A DNA stretch of 64,000 nt from Mesorhabditis belari. Its lineage: Eukaryota; Nematoda; Chromadorea; Rhabditida; Rhabditidae. Shown one piece after another: positions 1 through 10,521 of this stretch. A program made the position numbers and the translations under genes. The stretch is from positions 1,629,501-1,693,500 of the forward strand of contig CAUEEP010000923.1 of the NCBI GenBank assembly GCA_958450365.1. The letters run 5' to 3'. Position 1 is the stretch's first letter. Each line of letters opens with the position of its first letter. Under the pieces are notes generated by a model. The model ran no database searches and had not been told where the DNA came from. It saw only the letters and a list, made by a program, of their open reading frames with translations.

Positions 1-1692
1 GATTCTTTCCCCACATGCCACGTTGAGAAGAATGATCGAAGGCGCATCGAAGAAGCTTTGTTTCAAGCTCATCTCACATCAGGTATTGTACGGCTATTCG
101 TTGTGCTAAGGGTGCTAGTTTTTTTCTACATTTTCATTTTAGACGAATCGGCGGTTCTATCTATTTCTGTCGCTGCGAAAGAAATAGGAAATGGACTACG
201 AGCAAACTATGGGATACGCACACGTTCAATGGCTGCCAACCTCTGCCATCTAAGTGTCAATGAAATAAACAAAAAGCTCGAAGATCTCGTTGCACAAATT
301 GATGAGAATCGAGTAAGTGCCCTACTACATAGTAACTTACATTTACTATGAATTTAGCTTGTTCAATTTTCCTCTCGGGCTGGTTTGCCGCTAGAACTTG
401 CAGATGTTGGTGGAAAAGATTACGCGTTCGACATTATAAACTATTTTCTTCACAACCAGGTACTTACTTTATTCTTAAATTACTTATTGGGTAAAATAAA
501 TAAGAATTAGAAAATGCTAGATTGATTTCTAAACTAAAAGCTGCAAATAAATATGCGTTGTTCTCTTTGAAGGATATTTTATGGATATTTAACAGGAGTC
601 TTTGTTGAAAAAAAACCCAAAACTGCCCTTTTAGATGCCATGTGAAAATGTTGCTTCTCACTTTCCTGAGATTAAACGAGCTCAAATGGTTGATTGGATT
701 TTTTGGATCTCTTGCGTGGTCAGGCTACCAAATGAATCATATTTTTTGGCAGTTCATCTGTTAGATAAAGCACTAATGGTTAGTTTATGATATTTTTTTA
801 CCTAATAAAAACTTTTTAGATCGACCAAAGCATTTCTGAAATGTCGGATGTGCAAAACCGCGTTGTTATGGTGGCAGCTGTGAAGGTTGCTGGAAGATTC
901 GAACTCGGTCCCGAATATGAATATGAAATGGTATAACTTATCATATTAATGTTTCAAACAATTTTTTAGTGCGGTCGTCTTAAGTCTATGGTTTGCAATG
1001 ATAAACTACAGTGCCAAGAAGACAAAATTAATCAATGGGAATCTCAGGTTGACCTTCCTTTTATCTTTTATGGTGACTGGAAAAATGTTTTAGCTTCTGA
1101 ATTTTTTTGACTTCGCCATTTCGCGCAAACACGTGTTGCACTTTCTCCGTATTTTTTGGGTAAGCTTTTTCGATACTTTGGACAGCTTTTCTAAAGTATG
1201 TTTTTAGTTATTGATGAATGATGTCATGAGTGAAAGTGAGAAAAAAAATGGATGGGCGACAGTTAAGGGATTGGCATATATCGCAGTGGCCCAAGCACCT
1301 CTGATGAATAATAATCCTTCACTCGTTGCTGCTGCCATTATGCGGATATCTCTTCACTTGTTTTATAATCGTCGCCAACTTCCGGAGGATAAAGTTTGCT
1401 TTTCTAAACTAGTAGTGATAAGTGAATTTAAGTTTCTCCAAGTCATCTCAAGCCTTCTGCACGAAGAAAATCAATACGTGCCGATCGCCACAAACCTTTT
1501 AAATTGGATTTTGTCTTCTCCAGGTCCAAAATACATTCCAACGGTAAGTTATTTCAATTATCGATTATAGTTAGTTGGAGTTTGTAGATCGCTCGTGTGT
1601 TTAAAGCCAATCAAGATCATCCCAGTAAAGAAGAATTAGAAATGATTGCCTGTGAATTAAAGAACTTTGACAAGTATTTGCGTAGAGGCTAA
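1..1692 (+). CDS. Cyclin-fold protein, mitotic cyclin-like (5' end outside window)
   Basis: Nine exons join in frame: 1-82, 143-312, 358-459, 635-778, 820-930, 970-1047, 1094-1159, 1208-1543, 1588-1692, giving 397 visible residues and a TAA stop. The N-terminal cyclin box begins around DYAFDIINYFLHNQ and contains AQMVDWIFWI and LPNESYFLAVHLLDKALM, which match the MR..LVDWL and ET.FLAV..LDR signatures of A/B-type cyclins. The second box has ISRKHVLHFLRIFW and NPSLVAAAIMRISLHLF. Cyclins of this type bind and activate a cyclin-dependent kinase; that role is inferred from family. The protein is divergent: the usual MR.IL reads AQMVDWI and the usual ASKYEE segment reads AGRFELG. The acceptor at 634 (CTTTTAG) is preferred over one at 594, because the latter leads to an in-frame stop. 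About 115 residues before the box are unplaced. The start codon is not in the window. Confidence 0.82.
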
Positions 1693-1737
1693 CACCTTGA
1701 TATCTTGTATGTGTTTTATGACATTTTATTGTAACTA

Positions 1738-1880
1738 CCGTAAATGCTTTAATAAAACGCCCCCTAAAGGAGCGTTGTGTAGTCTAAATATACGCTCAAA
1801 AAGGACGACCATATCACATCTATGATTGTTTTAGACTACGCAACGCTCCTATAGGGGGTGTTCTATTAAAGCATTTACGG
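1738..1880. mobile_element. Short palindromic MITE (CCGTAAAT family, TA target site)
   Basis: Inverted ends beginning CCGTAAATGCTTTAATA are flanked by TA on both sides (1736-1737 and 1881-1882). The arms carry GTAGTCTAAA / TTTAGACTAC as in larger relatives at 27430, 43602 and 46176. It begins 45 bp after the cyclin stop and carries the first AATAAA downstream of it (1751-1756), so it probably supplies the cyclin poly(A) signal. Confidence 0.75.
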
Positions 1881-2700
1881 TATCCTGTGAGTGCATTTAA
1901 AAATTTGTCACATGTTTTATGCGGAAATAAATATAACATAACAAACTTAATTGTACATAACATAACATAACATAACAAACTTAATTGTATTTGACATTCA
2001 AATCCTTCATTGCATTTGCAGAAAAAGCGAAGATTGCATCGAAATTGGAGTATGTTCCCTGCAATTAATGTATTTTCCGAAAGGTCCGAATTTCGACAAC
2101 TACGTAATTTTTCAGTGCGTGAGTTCCTCATCGAGTGAACTCATAGTTAAGTGTTCCACCAGGATTGTCTTACAAGCCAGAAATCTTCGATTGAAGTGAC
2201 AAGGATTCGGAAGAAAAAATTGCGATAACTGACTTCTGCTTCTTTGGAGAGTTTGTCATTTTTGTTTACAATTTGTTCCATTTTATTTGTTATTATTCAA
2301 TAAAGTTTTAAAAGTTTACACTTTTATTACATTTTTGGCTGAAATTAGTTGAATTTTTGGTAAAAAAATGGGGCGTTTCGTGAATATGGTTTTCAGGAGT
2401 AAAGTAATGTCTCAGTGAAGAAAATTTTGCAAAAACAGTGAAAAAATTAAAAAGGGGGTACTCCAAAAAAGTACCCCCCAACTACTCCTTTTCCAAAAAA
2501 GGTACTCTGATTGTATACAGACGGCTAATAATTTTAAAATCTGCATTTTGAGAAATTTGTATAGCAAATCGGGTGTTTCTTTTGAATCGATCCCGAAAGA
2601 ATTTTATTTTTTAATCAACTTCGTTCAAATTTGCTCGTTTGGTCAAAAATGTAAGTTTCTTTTTGTTTGTTTCCGTACTTTTCCTCTAGTTTTCCTCAAA
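1881..2700. other. Intergenic, cyclin to ABCG gene
   Basis: No supported gene. It holds tandem AACATAACAT-type repeats (about 1935-1985), a second AATAAA at about 1926, and a short inverted repeat of GGGGGTACT / AGTACCCCC at about 2455-2482. The probable ABCG upstream region ends with a CTAG trans-splice-like acceptor at about 2690, 11 bp before its ATG. Confidence 0.5.
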
Positions 2701-5687
2701 ATGCGATCAAATAAAACCGAGACAACGGCGGTAGACAAGGAACGAGACACGGAACATCTCTTGCCATGTGAGCTTTTGGTCTTGGTGGTTTTAAGTTGTT
2801 CTGTTAGATAATTATTTTCGTGTATTTTTTTCGTTTAGACAGTGAGGGGGAAGCTTCAAAGAAGATCATCGTTTGGAAAGATCTTTGGGCAACAGTACCC
2901 GTCAATGAAAGACCGAAACGCATCAATCCTTGGCGAAACGATGAAAAGCAAATGACCGGAAAGAAAGCTGTCCTCAAAAATGGTTTGTTGATATCGTTCT
3001 TTGTTTTTATTATTTTAATCCTAACATTTTTGTTTAGTTTATGGAGTGGCATTGCCTGGCGAGATTCTAGCAATCATGGGCGGTTCTGGTGCCGGAAAAA
3101 CAACTCTTCTCAACATTCTCACCAACAACGAACAGAGAGGCGTCGAGGTTGTTCTCTTGTCACATTCGGGATCAATTTCCTTTTTTAGCAATCGGGCGTC
3201 GTACTTGTGAATGGCGACGAAGTGAATGTAACAACGATGCGACGAATGGCTGCATTTGTGCAACAAGTGTGCTTAAATAGTTTTCCATGTAACTCTATCG
3301 TTCAGGTCGACCTATTTTGCGGCACTTTGACGGTAAAAGAACAGTTGCTTTTCTCGGCAAGTCTTCGCATGGGACGGGGTTATACACGTGCTCAACGACG
3401 TCAACGCGTTGATAAAGTCATTAATGAGGTATTTTCAGTCGCATCTGGTTGATAAACGCAATCTTTAGATGAATCTAGTCGATTGTCAGGAAACGATGAT
3501 TGGGATACCAGCTCGAACGAAAGGCATATCTGTCGGAGAAAAGAAACGCTTGGCTTTTGCATGCGAGGTTCGAATTTGTCATTTGTTAAATGTTTAACTT
3601 TTTAAAGCAACTTTCATTGTTGAAGTGTTTAATTTCTTTAATATTGTGTTTTTATGTGCTCACTGATCCGTCAATTTTTTTCTGTGATGAGCCAACAAGT
3701 GGTCTCGACTCGTTCATGGCACAACAAGTTGTCAGCTGCCTTGTTCGGTTAGCCGCTCAAGGGAAAACCATCGTCACTGTCATTCATCAACCGTCAGCCG
3801 AAGTCTTTAAAATGTTTCACAAGTAAGTGTTTGGCAAGTCTTTCGCTTCATTAGTCTTGCGCAAACTTTTGTTTTTAGAGTGTGCTTCATGGCTAATGGA
3901 CGAACTGCTTTTCATGGCCGAGCCTCGGACATTTGCGATTTTTTGGAGGCGATTCACGATGATCAAATAGAGTTTGCTTATTTATGCGTGTAACAATAAG
4001 AGACTTTTAGTGTTCCATTCGATTCTGCTCCAGCCGACCACATGATTAAACTTCTCTCGGTAGAGCCAGCAACAAAGGAGTACGATATTCGACGGATCGA
4101 TGTATGAACTTGTTTTCATGAACTGTATTAAATTTGTTTCTTTAGCGAATTACTGAAGCTTTTGAGAAGAGCAGTCATGGAGAGTTGTTGCAAAGGATTG
4201 TGCATGGAGAATTGAGTGGCAGTGTGCGCACCCTGCAAGAGAGCGGAAACCTTGAATTGGAGAAGATTCCACGGTAAATTTTTTAAATTTTGCACTGACA
4301 GCTTTGTTATTTAAAGAGTTTACCTTAATCCAATTGTCGCCATTTTAGTTATTCATCGTCTTTCTTGGTTCAATTCTGGACACTTCTTAAGCGATCGCTT
4401 CTTACATGCCTTCGAGATCCACTCCTTGTCAAAGTGAAACTCTTTCAAGTCGTTGTAAGTTTATTCAATGTTTTATAAATTTGTGAGCGCTTTTTCCTTG
4501 AATAAAATTCTTATTTAGGTGACTGCCCTGGTTATTGGACTAGTCAACCTTCGAGTGAATATTCGCGGTGAAACCATTCAAAATATTGAGGGAGTACTCT
4601 TCAACACAATTCGTGACATGAACTTTCTCTTCATCTTCCCGTCGATCATTGTAAATTTAGTGTTGTAGTTCCGTTTTGAGTAACTTTCAGGTGATCACAG
4701 CCGAATTACCCGTTTTCTTGAGAGAGCACAAGGCTCGGGTTTATTCAGTCGACAGGTATTTTTGAACTTTTAGCTAATTTAATATTACTTTAGTTACTAC
4801 TGGGCAAAGTCTTTCGCTGAGCTACCCCAGTACACAATTCTGCCAATCATTTATTCTTCAATTGTTTATTGGATGACAGGTGATTGAATCGAGTTGTGCA
4901 CGTATAACAGTTATTGTAGGTCTCCACGAAGGAGCTGGCCAGTTTTTCAAGTACATCATGATGTGCATTATTCAGGCTTATGTGGCCAATACAATGGGTT
5001 TGTGCGTTTTAAAATTTACTTTGATTTATTTTTATTTTATTTTATTACCTTTTATTTATTGCCACTCTTAATAGATTTTTGCAATCACGAGTTCGGCGTT
5101 CTTGTTAATTGTATTACTGCATTCAAATTTTAGCAACTTCTGGTGCTTGTGTGTTTGGCGAAGAGGGAGCCGCCATTACTTTCATGCCTCTTTTGGTGCT
5201 TCCGATGCTCGTTTTTGGTGGCTTCTACATTAGATACGAAGACGTGCCGATATATTTCCGGGTAAAAGCTTTCAATATCATCATTGTGTATTTGTTTTAT
5301 TTTAGTGGATCACCTGGATTTCGTGGTTCCGCTTTGGATTCGAGGCACTGGAGAATAATCAATGGACGGCTCATGGAGATATTAAAAGTAGGGATTTACT
5401 AAGAGTCTTACTTATTTTCTTTATTATTAATTTATTAATTTACGAAAAATGTACTGATTTCCATTCCAGATTGCACTCCGCCATGTGCAACACCAAATGG
5501 TACTGAAGTGTTGATTAGCCGCGATATGAACCCCGATGTGTGGGTTTTTTGGATGAACAGCGGTCAGTTTGAAATTGGCTCTGCTATTGGATTTTTTTTT
5601 CTTCCAGGAATTCTCATCGCAATATTTGTGTTAGGACGTGTCTTTGGATTGGTGGCTTTGAAGTTGCGGGTTCGATTCGGAAAATAA
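2701..5687 (+). CDS. ABCG (White-type) half ABC transporter
   Basis: Nineteen exons give about 654 residues, the usual size of an ABCG half-transporter with the nucleotide-binding domain first and six membrane segments after it. Exons: 2701-2767, 2839-2982, 3038-3147, 3189-3266, 3306-3428, 3469-3567, 3659-3822, 3879-3989, 4011-4101, 4146-4273, 4349-4454, 4519-4650, 4691-4755, 4794-4879, 4920-4997, 5134-5261, 5306-5387, 5470-5562, 5608-5687. Visible motifs are Walker [13 protein letters not shown], signature [14 protein letters not shown], Walker B plus D-loop [13 protein letters not shown] and H-loop VIHQPSAE. The membrane half includes [20 protein letters not shown] and a Cys-containing last extracellular loop ([12 protein letters not shown]). 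ABCG proteins dimerise to export lipids, pigments or xenobiotics; the substrate cannot be read here. Exon 7 lacks an AG immediately upstream (see findings). A poly(A) signal lies at 5715. Confidence 0.93.
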
Positions 5688-6442
5688 TCTCATTATACTG
5701 ACAAGTGCTTTCGAATAAATAAGTTTTCGCTATTGTGTTTTACCGTATGAAAGTGATTTCTATGACTATGATTCGATGATGTTTGGCGAAAATGGGAGTA
5801 AATTTTATTTGCAAAATGTATCGATTTGGTAAATTTGAGATGAACAACTTACTTATTTGGGCAAGAATCATCAGCACAAGAAAAACTGGGAATTTTTCCT
5901 TTTTTCAGTCTAGAGCACAAAAACAGATTGGACAGGGGAAATTCGACAAACAAGCTCTGTCATGAAATAGAGATTCGCTTGATGGAGGGGAAAAAACGAG
6001 AAAATCGGTTATTTCGGTCCAGACCATCTGATTTACGACATGATCACGCATTTGTTGCTGGTTCAATTTTTGAGCTTAACCGTTTAAAATGACGTCATTT
6101 AGCGAATCTATTGATTTGACAATGTCTAGATGTTGTGATTTGTGACACCTCACCATCGGGTGAGGTATCACAAATCAAAAGATTATCTCAAAAAAAAAGT
6201 GAAACCCTCGGGTGATCAAGAGAAATTTTGCGAGTAGTAACCAAGGAAATGGTCTTTTCCCCAGCTCTTGTACGCGAGATTCAAGGCCACATTGTTTATT
6301 TCGAAACTCTTTTTGGATCCAAGCACCTTTTACTTCCCATAAAATTTATTTCGAATGAAGCACGAAATGAATCACAGCGGAACAATGATGAGCAAAAAGA
6401 GAGATCATTCGAATCCATTTTTCGTTCCTTCTGATCCCCCGT
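5688..6442. other. Convergent 3' flanks with a strong hairpin
   Basis: This lies between the ABCG gene (+) and the MSP-domain gene (-), so both genes end here. ABCG has AATAAA at 5715-5720 and the minus-strand gene has TTTATT (AATAAA on its own strand) at 6345-6350. At 6137-6176 a near-perfect hairpin pairs GATTTGTGA-CACCTCACC with GGGTGAGG-TATCACAAATC around a very short loop. No gene is supported in between. Confidence 0.6.
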
Positions 6443-7543
6443 TCACTGCTTCTCGTCCTTCTTTTCCTCATCTTCCTTGGCCTCTTGCTCGTCGTCCTTC
6501 TTCTCGTCCTTCTTTTTCTCATCTTCCTTGGCCTCTTGCTCGTCGTCCTTCTTCTTGGCGTCGTCTTTCTAAAAAACGAACATCTCACACCTTCTAATCA
6601 ATAAGTTAAATACCTTTTCCTCTTTCTTCTCGTCCTTCGTTTCTTCTTCCTTCTTTTCCTCCATCTTCTCGTCCTTCTTTTCCTCCATCTTCTCTTCTTT
6701 CTTGCCCTTGTCGTCATTCTTTTCTTCCTTCTTTTCCTCCTCCTTGCTCTCCTTCTTCTCACCATCCGGTTTCTTCTCATCTTTTTCGGCTTCTTTCTTT
6801 GGTTCCTAAACAAAGTTTGAGTAATATTAAAGACCAGTGTTACCTTATCGTCCTTCTCCTCCTTTTTCTCGTCCTTCTTCTCATCGCCTTCTTCGAAAAC
6901 GACGACCAGGCGGGTGACACCTTCCGGCTTTGACTCGGTTGTCCACACCTAGACAAAGGAAAAATTTTAAGAAAGCCAAATTATCCTATACCTGGCGAGC
7001 CGTCTTCTTGTCCTCGTCACTCTTCATGTGGTAGATGGCGAAAAGATGTCGATCGTTCTCGGGCAGCGTCTTTGAAGTGCACGTGATCTAAATTAAGCAC
7101 AATATTGAGATAGCTGAATCAAGTGTAACATAAAGAAAAAAAAACTAATTTCAAGCAACTCACGCGAATCTTGGCCGTCTCGCCGGGGTTGATGAAGCCG
7201 AGTGGAGGACGCACACGGAAGATGTCGTTGTCGGTGCACTTGATCTAAAGAAAGACACTATACTTGATCTAACACTTATACTTATAACTTATAGCCTGCA
7301 AGATCACTCACCTTGAAGGTTTGCCGGCTCTTCAGCGTGTTCTCGATCTTCACGTCCATTTTCACTGGGGTCGGCTTCCACTTGATGTTGAGGTACTTGT
7401 CCGGCTCGATCTAAAACAGAAAAATCGTGAAAAAACAAATCACAAAAAACCTTCATTTGGAATGGCGGCTCACCGGGCCTCGAGCCGGGCACGGGGGTCG
7501 ACTTTGCGTTGACAGCGGTCGCTTGAGGAGCAGTTGGCGTCAT
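6443..7543 (-). CDS. MSP-domain protein with Lys/Glu/Asp-rich C-terminal tail
   Basis: Seven exons on the minus strand: 7451-7543, 7312-7410, 7164-7244, 6992-7087, 6844-6948, 6614-6805, 6443-6568, giving about 264 residues. Residues 30-150 form an MSP domain: IEPDKYLNIKW, TFKIKCTDNDIFRVRPPLG, FINPGETAKIRITC and RLVVVFEEGDEKK follow the MSP/VAP beta-sandwich pattern. The remaining 110 residues are low-complexity K/E/D (KKDEKK, KEEEKKEEK), containing two copies of a KDDEQEAKEDE unit, and are probably disordered. MSP proteins drive nematode sperm motility by filament assembly, and related MSP-domain proteins act in sperm or membrane contacts; the specific role is inferred. Start is the first ATG after a TTTTAG acceptor. 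A 5'UTR intron (donor at 7754, acceptor near 7562) and a TATA box lie upstream. Confidence 0.88.
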
Positions 7544-7749
7544 TTTTCGTTTCTTTCCTAAAATCAAAACATTAGGTCAATTTTTAAATAAAAATTCAAG
7601 GGTTTTACAGCCAAAGCTACACAATTTACTGTGAAAAGCACAGTGTAAGAGTAAAACTCCTAAACAAATTTAACGGAAAGAATAACCCTATAAATTACAA
7701 GATAAACGTAGTAAAGTCAATAAAATAAAGTAATCAGAAAAAAACAAAC

Positions 7750-7830
7750 TTACGTTCGGGAGAAAGCGCTCGTCGCGAAGAGAGAAGAAAATGTTATGAA
7801 GAAACAGAGTTGAGCGCGCCTTTATATTTG
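7750..7830 (-). promoter_or_regulatory. TATA box, 5'UTR exon and 5'UTR intron donor of the MSP-domain gene
   Basis: On the minus strand ATATAAAGG (7820-7828) is followed after about 30 bp by a probable start of transcription and a GC-richer leader ending CCGAAC, then GTAAGTTTG, a consensus 5' splice site at 7754. The acceptor TTTTAG lies near 7561-7566, just before the ATG. The leader could instead be removed by spliced-leader trans-splicing. Confidence 0.6.
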
Positions 7831-7918
7831 AATTTTTAAATGCAAATTTTTCCCTCTTCAGACAAACATGCAAATTTTCAAGGGTTTTTAAGCAGTTTCG
7901 TTCTGGCTTTTTTTTATC

Positions 7919-8012
7919 TTCTCTTCAGCGTGTTCTCGATCTTCACGTCCGTCGTCACTGAGGTCGGCTTCCACTTGATGTTGAAGTACTTGTCCGGCTC
8001 GATCTAAAACAG
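7919..8012 (-). pseudogene. Broken copy of MSP-gene exon 2
   Basis: About 90 bp, including the exon 2 acceptor and most of exon 2, match 7328-7416 with only a few differences, on the same strand and about 590 bp upstream of the parent exon. The neighbouring exons and the donor are absent, so it cannot encode an MSP domain. It lies upstream of the parent gene's promoter. Confidence 0.8.
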
Positions 8013-8121
8013 TTCATGTTCATGTCGTACTCTTCATGTTTTTTCATTGAAAATGTTTTATAGTGTCATTAAAATGGGTACCGTAGTTTTATCTAGACCC
8101 ACTACAGTAACCCCATTCTAG

Positions 8122-8528
8122 GGGGGTGGGACAAATGTGACCTTTTTTTGCGCACCTGGACATTTGCGCACCTTTTTTTTGCTGGAAAAGGCCTTAGGAA
8201 AAGTCGTAGAGCTTCAAAAGCGTTTTCATAGAAGGGAATCGTATGCGTAGATTCCGAATTTCGACAAATCAGACCTCGCTGACACGTCAAATTTGGGCTA
8301 AAAGGCAAAAACTGCGGAAAAGCGTTAAGTTGCGTAGCTTTTGCCTTTTAGCCCAAATTTGACGTGTCAGCGAGGTCTGATTTGTCAAAATTCTGAATCT
8401 ACGCATACGATTCCCTTCTACGAAAACGTTTTTGAAGCTCTACGACTTTTCCTAAGGCCTTTTCTAGCAAAAAAAAGGTGCACAAATGTCCAGGTGCGCA
8501 AAAAAAAGGTCGCATTTGTTCCACCCCC
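8122..8528. mobile_element. hAT-type palindromic MITE, copy 1
   Basis: The ends start GGGGGTGGGACAAATGTGAC and finish with the inverted equivalent. Inside each arm is TTTTTTTGCGCACCTGGACA. The two halves are near-perfect inverted repeats meeting at about 8325. Flanks CATTCTAG and CACTCTAG form an 8-bp target-site duplication with one mismatch, which fits the hAT superfamily. No transposase is encoded. Its sibling is at 15595-16098. Confidence 0.8.
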
Positions 8529-9116
8529 CACTCTAGCTACACCAGATCTACTAAGATATGTTCTTTGGGTAAATGATAAAGATACTGTAAAACTTCTTTG
8601 TATAAAGTATGCTGGGATAAAAGCATTAGCAACTGGATACTTTTTTGTTTCGGTACAGTGAGACAGTGGTGAGACAAAATGGACTAGCATTTCCAGTTTT
8701 AGTATAAGACAATTGCTTTTCTATTTGGCGCACATTTATCGTGGTTACGGTAATCAGAAATCACAAAATGATGCTTGTTTTTGTTTGATCTCAAAACCCA
8801 AACCAATGATGTCATACAAGAAAACTTGAGTCACAGACAGCAGTTTCAAATGATCAAAGCTCGGTTTGGGTAATGTTTAGCCAATCGTGTACAAAGAGGT
8901 TTCTCGAAAAAGTGGACAAAAACAAAAAAAGTTGTCTGCTCTTTTCCCTTTTTTTGAGCGATTCTTAGCGAAACTTCCTTTACTCAATTTGAGAGAAAAA
9001 AAAAGAAAGAGGAAAGGGGAAAGATTCGGTGAAAAGGAGTCTCATGAGCTCCTTTTTTTGACTGATCATTGGGGTATTCGACGAATTTGATCGCCCGATC
9101 TTCTTTGAAAAGTCTT
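8529..9116. other. Intergenic upstream of the secreted-peptide gene
   Basis: No gene is supported. The stretch has AT-rich sequence and a purine-rich run (8990-9030). It leads into the TATA box at 9117. Confidence 0.4.
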
Positions 9117-9192
9117 TATATAAAGCTTTCAGATCTCATTCAGCCACAACACAGCTTTTCTATTCATCTATTCTATTCAGTGCTTTCTATTT
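9117..9192 (+). promoter_or_regulatory. TATA box and non-coding first exon of the secreted-peptide gene
   Basis: TATATAAAG (9117-9125) lies about 20-30 bp upstream of a CATTCAGCC initiator-like sequence. A leader then runs to TATTTG, followed by GTGGGTAG, a possible 5' splice site at 9193. The matching acceptor ATTTTCAG at 9594 lies 7 bp before the ATG. A strong TATA box is typical of highly inducible short secreted-peptide genes. Confidence 0.6.
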
Positions 9193-9601
9193 GGTGGGTA
9201 GATTTGTGATCACTTTACAGTAGCCTTATTCGCTTGATAAAGTTTTGTCTTTAGCTTTTTGTCTTTAGCTTTTTGTCTTTAGCTTTTTGTCTTTAGCTTT
9301 TGCCGTTCTATCTAATGCCTAGACTTATAGTTGGTGCAAAATGAAAAACGACTACAGCAACTACAGTAAACTTTGTAGTTTTGTTACAGTAAAGCTACAG
9401 TAAAGTTTTGTAGCTTCAGTAGTGTAACCTTTAAGTATAATAATCTGTAACTAGATTACAGAAAAGATAAACTACAGAAAAGATAGACTACAGTAAAGAT
9501 AGACTACAAAAAAGATAGACTACAAGCTCTATAGAAAAGCGATTACGGTAGCTAAGGAGAAAATTTTAGAATTTCCAATCTCATAAATTTTCAGTTCAAC
9601 A

Positions 9602-10187
9602 ATGAGAACCTCAACGCTTCTTTTCTTGTTCGGTGTGATCGCGTTGATGGCCATTTCAATGGCTTATCCAACTGTGGATGAGCACTCGGTTACAAGTGAT
9701 GATCACGGAACACTCGCCGAAGAAGATGCCGATCCGAATGAAAGGTTTGAAGCTGAAAGCTGAAATGAAAGTAACTAAATATCTTCAAATAAACTACAAT
9801 AATTTGCATTAGGTGTAGTAGCCTTGAAATAGATTAATAGTAAATGATCTACAGCAGTAAATGATCTACAGTATCTAAAGCAACCTTAAAGTCGACTACA
9901 GAAACCGCGAATTGAGTACAGACTGGAACGAGCTTTAAATAGACTACAGTAATCGTTGATTGCTTGTAAACATTGAATTAAACAATTCTCAGAGTCAAGA
10001 ATAGTAAACTCAAGTTATAAATAGTTTCTTTTAAACTTTACTTTTCAGTCATGCTCGTGCTCGTCGTTGGGGCGGATGGGGATGGAGAAGACCAATGTGG
10101 GGCGGATACGGAATGGGAATGTACCGCCCATGGGGCTGGGGAATGGGCATGTACAGACCGTGGGGCATGTGGGGATATGGAAAGTGA
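9602..10187 (+). CDS. Small secreted Gly/Trp/Met/Arg-rich peptide, antimicrobial-peptide-like
   Basis: Two coding exons (9602-9744 and 10049-10187) encode about 93 residues. Residues 1-21 are a signal peptide (MRTSTLLFLFGVIALMAISMA). An acidic propeptide of about 26 residues follows (VDEHSVTSDDHG, EEDADPNER). The mature part starts after SHARARR, a dibasic cleavage-like site, and is rich in W, G, M, Y and R: WGGWGWRRPMWGGYG, then GMGMYRPWG twice. Signal, acidic pro-region and cationic Gly/aromatic-rich mature peptide is the layout of nematode nlp/caenacin-type peptides induced by infection or wounding. The Trp/Met content is unusual compared with the common YGGYG type, so this is a class resemblance, not a confirmed orthology. 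AATAAA lies at 10356-10361. Confidence 0.78.
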
Positions 10188-10521
10188 AGACTCTTGGATT
10201 CTCTTCGAACTTACAAATGATCATCCTTTATTCTCAAACCATCCTTTCACTTGTCTCGTTTCCGCCCTTCCCCCGTCCCAAAAATCTCACCTCATCGAAT
10301 CTCAGCAAATTTCTTTTGAGTGCCTATTTATTGTACTGGTTTTGCGTATTTATAGAATAAAAGTTTGATTCAGATTTTGAAAAGCTTACAAAGTACAGTA
10401 CTGAACACAGTACAAACAGTACAAACAGTACACAGTACAAACAGTTTTGCAGTTTTGTGTGTGAATTAGAAAAACAGAAAGTTGTGCTGGTTCCCTAAAA
10501 AAAAAGAGTAACACCTTTTAG

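Noticed and set aside
8341..8661. ORFs 8102-8308 (-) and 8341-8661 (+) sharing a peptide
   Set aside because: They are the two mirror-image arms of the hAT-type MITE, not duplicated genes.
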